NCBI GenBank assembly: GCA_946481735.1
Contig: CAMLOU010000024.1
Coordinates: 1 to 38,551 of the forward strand
Origin: an uncultured Cellvibrio sp.
Lineage (GTDB): Bacteria; Pseudomonadota; Gammaproteobacteria; Pseudomonadales; Cellvibrionaceae
Direction: 5' to 3'
DNA length: 38,551 nucleotides
Part shown: in pieces, positions 26,495 to 35,215 of the stretch
Position numbering within the stretch: the first letter of the stretch is position 1
Layout: each line of letters starts with the position of its first letter
Translations under genes and position numbers: made by a program
Notes under the pieces: generated by a model
Seen by the model: the letters and a program-made list of their open reading frames with translations, nothing else
Database searches by the model: none
Told to the model about the DNA's origin: nothing

Positions 26495-28402
26495 TCAACC
26501 CGCAACGATTTTTTTCCCCGCCAGTAAGGCCTGACGGGCGAGGACAGCCTGCTCAATACCGGCGGCGTCCAGCCCTTGGTCAGCCAGTTGTTGTTTCTGG
26601 CTGTCCTGCTCCACAAAGCGGTCGCTGAATCCCAGGTGCAGTATTGGCATCACCACACCGATACTAGCCAGGTATTCACTCACCGCGGCGCCGGCGCCAC
26701 CGGCAATAACGTTTTCTTCCAGAGTTACCAACAGGCTGTGTTCTGCGGCCATGCGTTCAATCAGGTCAGTGTCCAACGGTTTCACAAAACGCATATCGCA
26801 CACACTGGCGTTAAGTTTTTCCGCCGCCTGTAACGCGCTGGCCAGTGATGTACCGAAATTCAGAATGGCGACCTGCTTGCCTTCCCGTTTTACCAGCCCT
26901 TTGCCGATAGGTAGTTCGGTCATTGCAGCATGGATAGCGACACCGGTGCCGGTACCGCGCGGATAGCGTACGGCAGCCGGGCCCGGGTGCTGATAAGCCG
27001 TATAGAGCAGCTGACGGCATTCGTTTTCATCGCTCGGTGCGGCAATCACCATATTCGGGATACAGCGCAGGAAGCTGATATCAAACGCGCCGGCATGGGT
27101 CGCGCCGTCTTCGCCCACCATGCCGGCGCGGTCAATGGCAAAGGTAACATCCAGGTTTTGCAGCGCCACGTCGTGGATCAATTGATCATAGGCACGCTGT
27201 AAAAAGGTGGAGTAGATCGCCACTACAGGCTTCTGGCCCTCGCAAGCGATACCCGCTGCAAGCGTCACAGCGTGCTGCTCAGCAATCGCCACATCATAGA
27301 AGCGCTCGGGGAAATTTTGTGCGAATTCCACCATGCCTGAACCTTCACACATCGCTGGCGTGATGCCGACCAGGCGCTCATCTTGCGCCGCCATATCGCA
27401 CAACCAATCGCCAAATACCTGCTGGTATTTGGGTTTAACGGTGATATTGGCGTTTTTGATGACGGTCTTTTTGGGCTCGATCTTGTTGAGGGCGTGATAG
27501 CCCACTGGATCTGCTTCTGCCGGGCCAAAGCCCTTGCCCTTCTGGGTAATCACGTGCAGCAGCTTGGGGCCTTTGACTTCACGCAGGTTGCGCAGGTAGC
27601 GCACCAGGCTGATCAGGTCATGGCCGTCGATAGGGCCAATATAGTTAAAGCCCATTTCTTCGAACAGCGTGCCGGGTGAGACAAAGCCTTTGAAATGCTC
27701 TTCCGTGCGGCGGGCGAATTCCCAGGCCTGAGGGATCTTGGTGAGTACTTGCTTACTGCCTTCGCGCAGGGAATTGTAAAACTTGCTGCCCCAAATCTTG
27801 GAGAGATAGGTGGCCAGACCGCCGACATTCGGGGAAATAGACATATTGTTGTCATTGAGGATGACTAACATGTCGCTGTCGATATGGGCCGCGTGGTTCA
27901 GGGCCTCAAAGGCCATACCCGCAGTCATGGCACCATCGCCAATGACGGCTACACATTTGCGCTCACTCTCGGCCATCTGACTGCCGATGGCCATGCCCAG
28001 TGCGGCGCTGATGGAAGTACTGGAGTGTCCTACGCCGAAGGTGTCGTATTCACTTTCATCGCGTTTGGGAAAGCCGGACAAGCCCCCACCCTGACGCATG
28101 CTGTGCATGCGCTCGCGGCGATTGGTCAGGATTTTATGAGGGTACGTCTGGTGGCCTACATCCCAGACCAGGCGGTCATCGGGCGTCTGGTAGACGTAAT
28201 GCAAGGCAATGGTCAATTCAACGACGCCGAGGCCGGCACCAAAGTGACCACCGGTCTGGCCCACGCTGTAAAGCAGGAACGCCCGCAGTTCCTCGGCCAG
28301 CTCGGGCAACTGCTTTTCGCTGAGCGCACGCAGTTCTGCCGGAGAGTCAAGGCTATCCAGGAGCGGAGTGGACGGGCGGCTTGTGGGTATTTCGTTAAAC
28401 AT
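26495..28402 (-). CDS. dxs: 1-deoxy-D-xylulose-5-phosphate synthase
   Basis: Thiamine-diphosphate enzyme joining pyruvate and glyceraldehyde 3-phosphate, the first and rate-setting step of the MEP isoprenoid pathway; 635 residues. Seen: [20 protein letters not shown] (H53), [15 protein letters not shown], the TPP motif [17 protein letters not shown] to LNDNNMSIS (155-190), GPIDGHD, the second domain with [18 protein letters not shown] and [15 protein letters not shown], and the transketolase C-terminal domain with [10 protein letters not shown]. The start at [10 protein letters not shown] fits the family; a 26-residue upstream extension enters the ispA-dxs gap. Follows ispA by 124 bases. Confidence 0.97.
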   Translation of the reverse strand: MFNEIPTSRPSTPLLDSLDSPAELRALSEKQLPELAEELRAFLLYSVGQTGGHFGAGLGVVELTIALHYVYQTPDDRLVWDVGHQTYPHKILTNRRERMHSMRQGGGLSGFPKRDESEYDTFGVGHSSTSISAALGMAIGSQMAESERKCVAVIGDGAMTAGMAFEALNHAAHIDSDMLVILNDNNMSISPNVGGLATYLSKIWGSKFYNSLREGSKQVLTKIPQAWEFARRTEEHFKGFVSPGTLFEEMGFNYIGPIDGHDLISLVRYLRNLREVKGPKLLHVITQKGKGFGPAEADPVGYHALNKIEPKKTVIKNANITVKPKYQQVFGDWLCDMAAQDERLVGITPAMCEGSGMVEFAQNFPERFYDVAIAEQHAVTLAAGIACEGQKPVVAIYSTFLQRAYDQLIHDVALQNLDVTFAIDRAGMVGEDGATHAGAFDISFLRCIPNMVIAAPSDENECRQLLYTAYQHPGPAAVRYPRGTGTGVAIHAAMTELPIGKGLVKREGKQVAILNFGTSLASALQAAEKLNASVCDMRFVKPLDTDLIERMAAEHSLLVTLEENVIAGGAGAAVSEYLASIGVVMPILHLGFSDRFVEQDSQKQQLADQGLDAAGIEQAVLARQALLAGKKIVAG

Positions 28403-28526
28403 TGACTGCCATCGGTTGGTCAAGATTGATCTTATATTACGCCGGTCAAAAGGCGACATTGTAGGCGGGCTGCGGCCCATTGCCTAGCGCCGGATTACAT
28501 GCGCATTCCCAGGTTAAGGCAGCGGT

Positions 28527-29429
28527 TTAGTGACTGCGTTCGATGATATAGGCCGAAAGCGCCCGCAACGGCTGAGCCCGCTGATCAAAATCCGCCAGCG
28601 CCGCCAGCGCCTGCTGGTGCAATTCCTGCGCTTTGGCGCGTGCGTTATCCAACCCTAATAAAGACACATAGGTAGGCTTGTTGCGGGCGACATCCGCGCC
28701 CTGTTGTTTGCCGAGAATGGCAGTGTCAGTGGTGACATCCAGGATGTCGTCCTGCACCTGAAACGCCAGCCCGATAGCATCCGCATAAGTGGTTAATGCC
28801 TGAAGGCGCGTTGCGTCGGCCCCACACACGATAGCGCCCATGGCCACACTGGCACTGATCAAGGCACCGGTTTTGTGGCGGTGCATGGTTTCCAGCTGGT
28901 CCAGGTTTAACTGTTGGTTGACTGCCGCCAGATCAATGGCCTGGCCCAACACCATACCGCGCACCCCAGAGGCACGCGTCAGTTGCTGCAACAAGGCCAG
29001 CTTGCAGGCGGCGTCCAGGTGCGGCGCGTCACTCAGCAACTCAAATGCCAGGGTTTGTAGGGCGTCGCCGGCGAGAATGGCGGTGGCTTCATCAAAAGCG
29101 ATATGGCAGGTAGGTTTGCCACGCCGGAGGTCATCATCGTCCATGGCGGGCAGATCGTCGTGGACCAAGCTGTAGGCATGAACGCATTCCAGCGCGCAGG
29201 CGACGGAATCGAGCGAGGCCTGTTGTGCCTGCGTCAGTGTGTCGCCGACGGCGCGTCCGCTGGCGTAGGCAAGGATAGGGCGGACCCGTTTGCCGCCATT
29301 AAACAGGCTGTAACGCATGGCGTCCCGCAGGCGCTCACCCGGCCCTTTGGTGACCGGTAAGAGGTTTTGCAGCGCGCTATCGACACGTTGGCGGCACTCG
29401 GCCACAAACTGGCTGAAGTCTTCACTCAT
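28527..29429 (-). CDS. ispA: Farnesyl diphosphate synthase (geranyltranstransferase)
   Basis: Makes farnesyl diphosphate from IPP and DMAPP, feeding quinone, undecaprenyl and hopanoid synthesis; 300 residues, cytoplasmic. Seen: [10 protein letters not shown] (43-52), the first Asp-rich motif [17 protein letters not shown] (91-107, bacterial DDx4D form), GQAIDLA and HRHKTGALI, and the second Asp-rich motif [11 protein letters not shown]. The start codon overlaps the xseB stop (ATGA), so the genes are translationally coupled. Order xseB-ispA-dxs as in E. coli and Pseudomonas. Confidence 0.97.
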   Translation of the reverse strand: MSEDFSQFVAECRQRVDSALQNLLPVTKGPGERLRDAMRYSLFNGGKRVRPILAYASGRAVGDTLTQAQQASLDSVACALECVHAYSLVHDDLPAMDDDDLRRGKPTCHIAFDEATAILAGDALQTLAFELLSDAPHLDAACKLALLQQLTRASGVRGMVLGQAIDLAAVNQQLNLDQLETMHRHKTGALISASVAMGAIVCGADATRLQALTTYADAIGLAFQVQDDILDVTTDTAILGKQQGADVARNKPTYVSLLGLDNARAKAQELHQQALAALADFDQRAQPLRALSAYIIERSH

Positions 29430-29671
29430 TCGTCATCGCCTTGGGCGTCAAAGGGCTCAAGGCTAATGGCTCCCTGATTTTCTACCAGCTTTTGGACCTG
29501 TTGCTCGGCAGCCGCCAAGCGCGCCTGGCATTCGCGCGTCAACTGGATGCCGGTTTCAAAGGCTTTGAGTGATTCTTCCAGGGTCATATCACCCTTTTCC
29601 ATCTTGTTAACCAGGGTTTCAAGGGCATTGAGGGATTGTTCGAAATCCGCACCTTTCTTTTTTACTGCCAT
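29426..29671 (-). CDS. xseB: Exodeoxyribonuclease VII small subunit
   Basis: Small helical subunit, 81 residues, that binds XseA to form exonuclease VII, which degrades single-stranded [42 protein letters not shown] and [16 protein letters not shown] are family hallmarks. The start at [12 protein letters not shown] has GGAG well placed; a 26-residue upstream extension has no support. First gene of the operon with ispA and dxs. Confidence 0.95.
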   Translation of the reverse strand: MAVKKKGADFEQSLNALETLVNKMEKGDMTLEESLKAFETGIQLTRECQARLAAAEQQVQKLVENQGAISLEPFDAQGDDE

Positions 29672-29757
29672 AGTCTGCTCCAGCTTTTGGGCCCGGGTTT
29701 TGGGGCTGGGGTTGCGCCACATGAGTGTGAGGGGCGGCACCGCCTGCAAGGGGCGCG

Positions 29758-29763
29758 ATTATA
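29758..29763 (-). promoter_or_regulatory. Candidate -10 element for the xseB-ispA-dxs operon
   Basis: On the minus strand a perfect TATAAT lies 86 bases before the xseB start. The hexamer 17 bases upstream (TGCCAT) is a poor -35 match. Supported by position and the -10 sequence only. Confidence 0.4.
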
Positions 29764-29830
29764 AACCCGCTCAGGTCAACATGGCAGGAGTTTCTGGTCC
29801 AACCTGGCGGTGGGCCAAAATCGGCTGGCG

Positions 29831-29848
29831 TGTGAGATATTTCCTACA
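29831..29848 (+). promoter_or_regulatory. GacA-type upstream activating sequence
   Basis: TGTGAG-N6-CCTACA matches the Pseudomonas GacA box (TGTAAG-N6-CTTACA) with one mismatch in each half. It lies about 50 bases before the predicted start of the GGA-rich small RNA, close to its position in rsmY and rsmZ promoters. A TATGAC -10-like element lies at 29875-29880. Confidence 0.55.
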
Positions 29849-29886
29849 AAACTCTCCGCCAATGCCCACTGGTGTATGACGTGCCG

Positions 29887-30037
29887 TTCAACAATAATGG
29901 CAACTGTTACGGACGCATACACACGGACCTGTGTGGCAAGGATCAACAGGAGTTGCGCCATATATCAGCCTAAGGTCGGGCTCCCATCCTGTAAGACACA
30001 AACCCTCGCTGCCCCCCGCAGCGGGGGTTTATTTTAT
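29887..30037 (+). ncRNA. Candidate RsmY/RsmZ-type small RNA (CsrA/RsmA sponge)
   Basis: Not a protein gene. Four GGA motifs lie within 41 bases: 29911-29913, 29925-29927, 29940-29942 and 29949-29951. The second sits in the loop of a 5-bp hairpin (ACACA with TGTGT around CGGACC); the fourth is the AGGA tetraloop of a perfect hairpin CAAC-AGGA-GTTG. The third lies single-stranded between them. A strong terminator ends the RNA, and a GacA-like box lies upstream. This is the design of RNAs that titrate the translation repressor RsmA/CsrA. Length about 150 bases; the 5' end is inferred from the -10-like element. Family assignment was by pattern only. Confidence 0.6.
30000..30037 (+). terminator. 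Rho-independent terminator of the candidate small RNA
   Basis: A 13-bp stem (AAACCCTCGCTGC with GCAGCGGGGGTTT, one T-G pair) and a CCCCC loop is followed by ATTTTAT. No protein gene precedes it on this strand within 1.7 kb, so it should end a non-coding transcript. Confidence 0.85.
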
Positions 30038-30275
30038 GGCCGGTTTGCCAATTAGCCATCTTAAGTTCTATTATCGATTTGCGCTGCTGTCTGTTTATGT
30101 TGATAAAATGCGCATGAAATTATTTGCGCGACAGCAATTACGTTTTTTGTGATAACCAGAAAGCTTTTTCCACTTTATTCCGCCCGTTTGTCATTGTTCT
30201 TTCGCTATCGCCAGATTAGGCTGCGGCAGTTTAACTGCTTGAAGCTGACATCTTCACAATGCAAAGGGGGTTGCT

Positions 30276-31409
30276 ATGTACAGCAAGCTGGAATCGTTGC
30301 GCGGTGTTGCGGCGTGTCTTGTCTTACTTTTTCATTCTCATTTTATTGTCGGTACCAAAAGCCTCGATTTTGTTAAAAACAGTTATCTGTTTGTAGATTT
30401 CTTTTTTATCTTATCCGGGTTTGTGTTGACGCTCGCCTATGCCGATAAAATCCGCCAGGGTTTAGCGTTTCGGGAATACATCAGCCTGCGGCTTGGGCGA
30501 ATTTACCCTCTGCACTTGTTTATGCTCCTGGTATGGGTGCCTTATATCCTGGGCAAGCAGTACTTTATCAGCGCCGGTTACGGCGGCGTGGATCAGTTTG
30601 AACATAACAATGTGTACAGCTTTGTCAGCAATCTGTTCCTGGTGCATTCCATGGGGGTGCATGATTACCTGTCGTGGAATCATCCCAGCTGGAGTATCAG
30701 CGTCGAGTTTTTTACCTACATCGCCTTTTTTATTTTGTTAACCACCCTCGACCGTAGCGGCAGCAAACTCTTTCCTTTATTGATCATTATTCCGGGGTAT
30801 GCCTTTCTCTTCAGTGTTAACCCGGCGGGACAAATGGATGGAACCTTTGATTACGGCTTTATCCGCTGCATGTCCGCATTTTATTGCGGCGTGCTTTTGT
30901 ATCGCTGGAAGGATGAGATTGCGCAAGGGTTGGCACGTTTCAATATTCATGTGCTGGAAATCATCGCTGTTGCATTGACGGTGGCTGCGGTGTGTCTTGC
31001 GCATCGGGGCGACGGCTACCTTGTGATGACCTTGGCATCCTTCTGTTTGTTGTTGATGGTGTTTGCCAGTCCCATTCACGGTTTTGTGGGGCGGCTGCTG
31101 GACACGTCTCCGTTGCGCAGTATCGGGCTGTGGTCGTATTCCATCTACCTGACCCACGACATTATCCTTTCGTTTTTTTCCAACCTGTATGAAGTAGTGT
31201 TTAAAGCGGCCCCCAAAAATCTCGGCGTCTGGGCTGTGCTGATTAATATGGCCCTGATTCTGTTGACCGTTCTGATTTCTCGCTTCACCTACCTTTACGT
31301 GGAAAAATATTTTCGCGATAAGGTCAAAGGGCTGGTCAGTCGTAAAGCGGATGAAGTGCCGGCTCGTACGCCCGTCGTCGAAGAGGCTGTTTTACCACCC
31401 TCCAAATGA
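30276..31409 (+). CDS. Acyltransferase-3 family membrane protein
   Basis: Inner-membrane O-acyltransferase (OatA/ExoZ-like), 377 residues with about ten hydrophobic segments. It starts KLESLRGVAACLVLLFHSHF, the family's first segment with the catalytic histidine region, followed by YLFVDFFFILSGFVLTLAYADK and LRLGRIYPLHLFMLL. HPSWSISVEFFTYIAFF and the late SIGLWSYSIYLTHDI are also family marks. Such proteins move acetyl or other acyl groups onto cell-surface or exported sugars. GGGGG lies six bases before the ATG. No neighbouring glycan synthesis genes, so the acceptor is unknown. Confidence 0.9.
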   Translation: MYSKLESLRGVAACLVLLFHSHFIVGTKSLDFVKNSYLFVDFFFILSGFVLTLAYADKIRQGLAFREYISLRLGRIYPLHLFMLLVWVPYILGKQYFISAGYGGVDQFEHNNVYSFVSNLFLVHSMGVHDYLSWNHPSWSISVEFFTYIAFFILLTTLDRSGSKLFPLLIIIPGYAFLFSVNPAGQMDGTFDYGFIRCMSAFYCGVLLYRWKDEIAQGLARFNIHVLEIIAVALTVAAVCLAHRGDGYLVMTLASFCLLLMVFASPIHGFVGRLLDTSPLRSIGLWSYSIYLTHDIILSFFSNLYEVVFKAAPKNLGVWAVLINMALILLTVLISRFTYLYVEKYFRDKVKGLVSRKADEVPARTPVVEEAVLPPSK

Positions 31410-31468
31410 GCACGCTGCGGTAAGGTTTGTGCGTAATATCCGCGTAAAAATTTTTATCCTGCCCCCTA

Positions 31469-31508
31469 ACTGGAGAGAGCTTTTTTCTGCTTTCTCCAGT
31501 ATTCTTTT
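31469..31508 (+). terminator. Terminator after the acyltransferase gene
   Basis: A 12-bp stem (ACTGGAGAGAGC with GCTTTCTCCAGT, one G-T pair), an eight-base T-rich loop, then ATTCTTTT. Lies 60 bases after the stop codon. Confidence 0.7.
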
Positions 31509-31672
31509 ATCAAGTCCGATGTGACGATTTCATCAATGTATAGCTAAAAGATCATAAAACCGCTCAAGGGCGATAGCGTTTGTCATAAAAACGTAGTAAA
31601 AGCAGTAGTAGCGTATCGATGTTCGAGTGGTAGTTTCTGGTTTTGTCCGGTTTCTCTACGTTGGAGGTGTCG

Positions 31673-32233
31673 ATGGAAGCACGAATATTGCGGCTTAATA
31701 CGGCGGGTCAACCGATCGAGTGGCTGCATTGGCAAGAAGCTGTGTGTCTTTATGCGCGCGACCTGGTGGCCTGGAGCCTGGGCGGTTTTGTTCGCCGGGT
31801 GCACGGTGGTCACTCCCGTCTGACGGGGTTGCAAACCTACATGGATTTGCCAGCCATCATTGCCTGTGGCGGCAACCGCCTTGCGCGCATGCGCTTGATT
31901 CCCCCGTTAACCAATGCAGCCCTGTTTGCGCGCGATCATTATCAATGCCTGTACTGCGGGCGCTCCTTTACCTACGGACAGTTATCCCGTGACCATGTGC
32001 ATCCTTTGAGTCGTGGCGGCAAAGATAAATGGAATAATGTGGTAGCGGCATGCAAACGCTGTAACCAGCATAAAGGCAATCGGCTATTGACCGAAGTGAA
32101 TATGGAGCTGTTGGCTTTGCCCTTCTGCCCTAATACGGCGGAATATCTGGCGCTGATCAACAGCGACCGTATTCGCGGCGACCAGATGGAATTCCTGCGC
32201 CCGCAATTCAGTACGCGGCGCAACTGGCAGTAG
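31673..32233 (+). CDS. HNH endonuclease family protein
   Basis: Predicted HNH nuclease, 186 residues, cytoplasmic. The HNH fold lies at about 88-140: CLYCG (C92, C95), RDHVHPLSRGG (D107, H108), W120-NNVVAAC with N121, and CKRCNQHKGN (C127, C130). The four cysteines bind a structural zinc. The first 85 residues, starting EARILRLNTAGQPIEWL, are shared with a family of stand-alone bacterial HNH proteins of unknown role. Start at ATG 31673 with GGAGGTG five bases upstream. No methylase, phage or toxin gene is adjacent, so restriction is not supported. Confidence 0.88.
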   Translation: MEARILRLNTAGQPIEWLHWQEAVCLYARDLVAWSLGGFVRRVHGGHSRLTGLQTYMDLPAIIACGGNRLARMRLIPPLTNAALFARDHYQCLYCGRSFTYGQLSRDHVHPLSRGGKDKWNNVVAACKRCNQHKGNRLLTEVNMELLALPFCPNTAEYLALINSDRIRGDQMEFLRPQFSTRRNWQ

Positions 32234-32391
32234 TCCCGGTTTCGCTCGGTGTATACGGTGTTCTATGGGTGATGGCAAATGCGCATCACAGGCTTTTTTA
32301 CCCTCTCTGTAAGCTAACGTAAAGTCATTGTCCTGTCGTCCATCCCCCCAGTAGAATCCTTGTGTCAATAACAATCACAAGGTCAATGCCT

Positions 32392-33348
32392 ATGTCTTCT
32401 TCAGATTTTTTCCTCTCTCGTCGACACTTCCTTATTGCATCTGCGGGGCTCATTGGTAGTACGTCCCTGGGGGTTGCTACGATGGGCGCGGTTGCTGCGC
32501 CAGCCTTTGACTTCGAGATTTCCCTGGCGCAGTGGTCTCTGCACAAGGCGTTGTTTGCCGGTGAGATCAAGGCGTTGGATTTTCCGGTTGTTGCGCGCAA
32601 AACCTATGACATAGGTGCAGTGGAGTACGTTAATCAATTTTTTATGGACAAAGCGAAAGACCAGGTGTTTTTACGCCAACTCAAGCAACGTGCTGAAGAT
32701 AATGGCATAGTGAATTCTTTAATCATGGTTGACGGTGAGCCGGAGATGGCGTCTGCCGATAAAAAAATTCGCGCTGCCGCCGTTGAGGGGCATAAAAAAT
32801 GGATTGAAGCGGCCAGATATCTCGACTGCACTGCCATTCGTATTAACTTGCATGGCGAGGGAACCGAGGCTGAGTGGAAAAAATATTCCACCGAAACACT
32901 GCGTGCGTTATGTGAGTTTTCGGACGATTTTAATATCCATGTCCTGGTTGAAAACCACGGGGGTTTTTCTTCCAATGCAAAATTGTTGGCGGATGTGATG
33001 CGCGCGGTGGATCACCCGCGTTGCGGTACCATGCCGGATTTCGGCAATTTCTGTGTTCGACGCCGCGATGGCGATATGTGGGAATCCCCGTGTGTTGAAC
33101 AATATGATATCTACAAGGGCGTGGCGGAACTCATGCCTTATGCCGGTGCGGTGAGTGCCAAGAGTTTTGATTTTGACGAGCAGGGCAACGAAAGCAGTAT
33201 CGACTTTCGGGCTATGTTAAAGCTGGTGAAGGCGGCTAATTATCAGGGCTATATCGGTATTGAATACGAAGGCAATAAATTAAGTGAAGAGGCCGGTATT
33301 CGCGCAACCAAAAAATTGCTTGATACGATTCGAGCCGAGATGGCTTGA
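32392..33348 (+). CDS. Tat-exported xylose-isomerase-like TIM-barrel protein
   Basis: 318 residues. A twin-arginine signal (LSRRHFLIASAGLIG, R10-R11) with cleavage near AVAA at about 36 predicts folding and probably metal loading before export to the periplasm. The rest is a sugar phosphate isomerase/epimerase-like TIM barrel: E187 (LVENHGG), D216 (MPDFGN) and E291 (GIEYEG) are candidate metal ligands. The usual third-ligand histidine is replaced in AKSFDF, apparently by K257. Start at 32392 chosen for AAGG spacing; ATG 32386 and GTG 32362 are alternatives. Distantly similar in fold to the cytoplasmic protein at 10283. Substrate unknown; a role on periplasmic sugars or 3-keto-glycosides is possible. 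Confidence 0.82.
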   Translation: MSSSDFFLSRRHFLIASAGLIGSTSLGVATMGAVAAPAFDFEISLAQWSLHKALFAGEIKALDFPVVARKTYDIGAVEYVNQFFMDKAKDQVFLRQLKQRAEDNGIVNSLIMVDGEPEMASADKKIRAAAVEGHKKWIEAARYLDCTAIRINLHGEGTEAEWKKYSTETLRALCEFSDDFNIHVLVENHGGFSSNAKLLADVMRAVDHPRCGTMPDFGNFCVRRRDGDMWESPCVEQYDIYKGVAELMPYAGAVSAKSFDFDEQGNESSIDFRAMLKLVKAANYQGYIGIEYEGNKLSEEAGIRATKKLLDTIRAEMA

Positions 33349-33360
33349 TCGCAAAAAGTA

Positions 33361-33390
33361 GGCGCCTGTTTGGCTAACGGGCGCCTGTTT
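33361..33390. terminator. Terminator between convergent genes
   Basis: A 10-bp stem (GGCGCCTGTT with AACGGGCGCC, one T-G pair), a TGGCT loop and TGTTT after it. Lies between the TIM-barrel gene and the convergent DUF899 gene, 12 bases after the former. Confidence 0.72.
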
Positions 33391-33397
33391 CGCAGAC

Positions 33398-34138
33398 TCA
33401 ATGACAGCAGGCTTCCCTGGTCGGTTGAGCATCTTCATATTCATCGTGCAGTCGCATCCAATCCATAATTTCCTCTTCATTGCGTCCTTTCGGCGTGAGC
33501 TCCAGAAAATTATAGGTATTAATCAGAATATCACCGCCGCGGGCGTACGCGGAATAGGTGTGGAAAATATTGCCCGATTCGTCTTTATAAAACACGCTGA
33601 AACCGGGGCCCTCGCCGGGTTCGCCCTCTTGCTCTTCATAGTTGTAATACATCTTGCCCGCGGCTATTTCGGCTTCGCTGGGGCTGACATGGTAATCGTA
33701 ATTAAAATCACTGCCGAATGAGGAAACCCATTTGAACTGCCAGCCCATGCGTTTCTTAAATGCCTGAAATTCTTGCCAGGGCGCGCGCGATACCGCGAGC
33801 AAGGTAACATCGTGATGGGGAAGGTGCAGGTTGGGCCCATCAAAATGATCGGCTAAAAACGAGCAACCGTCACAACCCTGTTCCCAACCGGGGGCAAACA
33901 TAAAGTGATACACCACCAATTGACTGCGGCCGTTGAATAAATCGCTTAAGGTTTCCTTGCCTTGTGGTCCTTCAAAGATATATTCCTTATCGACTTTTAC
34001 CCATGGCAAGGCTCGCCGTTCAGCGCTTAACTGGTCGCGTAGATGGGTAAATTCTTTTTCTTTTTGCAGGTGCGCTTTACGCGCGACAAGCCATTCTTCA
34101 CGGGATACCACCTGGGGGTTCTTGATATTGTCGGTCAT
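33398..34138 (-). CDS. DUF899 (thioredoxin-like) family protein
   Basis: Thioredoxin-fold protein, 246 residues, without signal peptide. Seen: VSREEWLVARKAHLQKEKEFTH at the start, the CDGC motif at 89-92 in FAPGWEQGCDGCSFLADHF, SRAPWQEFQAFKKRMGW, and the C-terminal NTYNFLELTPKGRNEE. DUF899 proteins are often found near ECF sigma factors and DGPF proteins; a redox or stress role is inferred, not shown. The second in-frame ATG (34138) is chosen because AGGAG is well spaced from it; the first (34144) nearly overlaps the site. It is separated from the DGPF gene by 144 bases, so it may have a promoter of its own. Confidence 0.87.
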   Translation of the reverse strand: MTDNIKNPQVVSREEWLVARKAHLQKEKEFTHLRDQLSAERRALPWVKVDKEYIFEGPQGKETLSDLFNGRSQLVVYHFMFAPGWEQGCDGCSFLADHFDGPNLHLPHHDVTLLAVSRAPWQEFQAFKKRMGWQFKWVSSFGSDFNYDYHVSPSEAEIAAGKMYYNYEEQEGEPGEGPGFSVFYKDESGNIFHTYSAYARGGDILINTYNFLELTPKGRNEEEIMDWMRLHDEYEDAQPTREACCH

Positions 34139-34282
34139 GATCATTCTCCTGCTGAAGATGAATTACTGAAACATCACTTGGTTTTTAACGGGGAGCCAGA
34201 TTTCAATATCACCAATACCTGTCTGCGGATTAAACGCTTCGCCGTAACACTCAATGAAATATGCCGTGCCCGGGCAGCCTGA

Positions 34283-34639
34283 TTATTCAGGCTGCAATTC
34301 ACGGATGGGGCGAATCTCTATACTGCCAAGTCGCGCGGGTGGAATTTTTCCTGCCAGTTGAATCACCTGATCGAGATTCTCGGCCTCCAATAAATAAAAG
34401 CCGGCCAATTGCTCTTTGGTTTCCGCGAAAGGGCCATCGGTGACGTGGGGCTTACCGTCACGAACGCGCAATGTCATCGCCGTGTTTACCGGTTGCAGCG
34501 CGTTGCCACCGAGAAAGTGGCCGGTGCTGCGCAGGTTGTCGCCGCAGGCAATGCATTCCTTATTCAGCGACTCCCATTCTTGCGAAGACATGGCGTTGAT
34601 GACATTTTCATCGTAATAAACGAGGCAAAGGTATTTCAT
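34283..34639 (-). CDS. DGPF/YCII-domain protein, first copy
   Basis: Small YCII-related protein, 118 residues, MKYLCLVYYDENVINAM at the start and TDGPFAETKEQLAGFYLLE at 67-85, the DGPF motif. YCII folds are dimeric alpha/beta barrels. DGPF proteins are the hallmark partner of ECF42 sigma factors, yet their activity is unknown. Its paralogue is at 35815, with which it shares well over half its residues. Confidence 0.9.
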   Translation of the reverse strand: MKYLCLVYYDENVINAMSSQEWESLNKECIACGDNLRSTGHFLGGNALQPVNTAMTLRVRDGKPHVTDGPFAETKEQLAGFYLLEAENLDQVIQLAGKIPPARLGSIEIRPIRELQPE

Positions 34640-34752
34640 AAAATATCCTGTTAATTAATTAACGGCCGTTGCGGGCAGTTTGTACTGAATCAATCTCAAT
34701 GTGCATGGGTTGCAGAAATGCGCTCCGATTCCTGAAATGTTTTTTCAATTAA

Positions 34753-35187
34753 TCAGGGTTTTGCATCAAACAACACCTTACCACTCTCCATATCAAACGG
34801 ACTGGAAAAATGCTCATGGACCACGAGCCATTGACCACTCATTTTGCGATAGCCGCGTGTTACCCGCATCCAGGAGCATTGCTCGTTGCCCTGGTCATCA
34901 TAGCCACCGCACCGGGCCAGGTTGTAGCTGAATGCGACACTGCCTTCGGTGTGGATTACCAGATCGCGAGCTTCGTAGATCATGCCATGTGGCGCAAATT
35001 CCATGCAGGCATGCCAATGGTCGGTGTAGGCCTGTTTGCCGACGAACTGCAGCTTCATGACGGCATCATAAGCGACGAGGTTGTCGGCGTAGTATTTGAC
35101 GATCTCGTCAACCTTGCCGGTGCGCATGGCGGCTTCCCATTGTTCAATGCTGGCGCGGATTTCGATTTCTTCGTTGGATGTGGACAT
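34753..35187 (-). CDS. SnoaL/NTF2-like protein
   Basis: Small cone-fold protein, 144 residues, no signal. Seen: IRASIEQWEAAMRTGKVDEIVKYYADNL, FVGKQAYTDHWHACMEF, SVAFSYNLARCGGYDDQ, WMRVTRGYRKMSGQWLVVHEHFS. The family includes ketosteroid isomerase-like enzymes and ligand-binding proteins; no function can be fixed. It lies between DGPF1 and the SRPBCC gene with a 28-base gap to the latter, in the ECF42 cluster. Confidence 0.87.
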   Translation of the reverse strand: MSTSNEEIEIRASIEQWEAAMRTGKVDEIVKYYADNLVAYDAVMKLQFVGKQAYTDHWHACMEFAPHGMIYEARDLVIHTEGSVAFSYNLARCGGYDDQGNEQCSWMRVTRGYRKMSGQWLVVHEHFSSPFDMESGKVLFDAKP

Positions 35188-35215
35188 ACTGTTTCTCCTT
35201 GGGTTGTTGAATTGA

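Noticed and set aside
29881..30037. tRNA or 6S RNA in the xseB-acyltransferase gap
   Set aside because: No cloverleaf, no T-loop GGTTCRA and no long 6S-like bubble stem; the GGA-loop hairpins and GacA-like box fit an Rsm-type RNA better.
31673..32233. Restriction or anti-phage system around the HNH gene
   Set aside because: No methyltransferase, helicase, integrase or toxin gene is adjacent; the neighbours are an acyltransferase and a TIM-barrel protein on separate transcripts.
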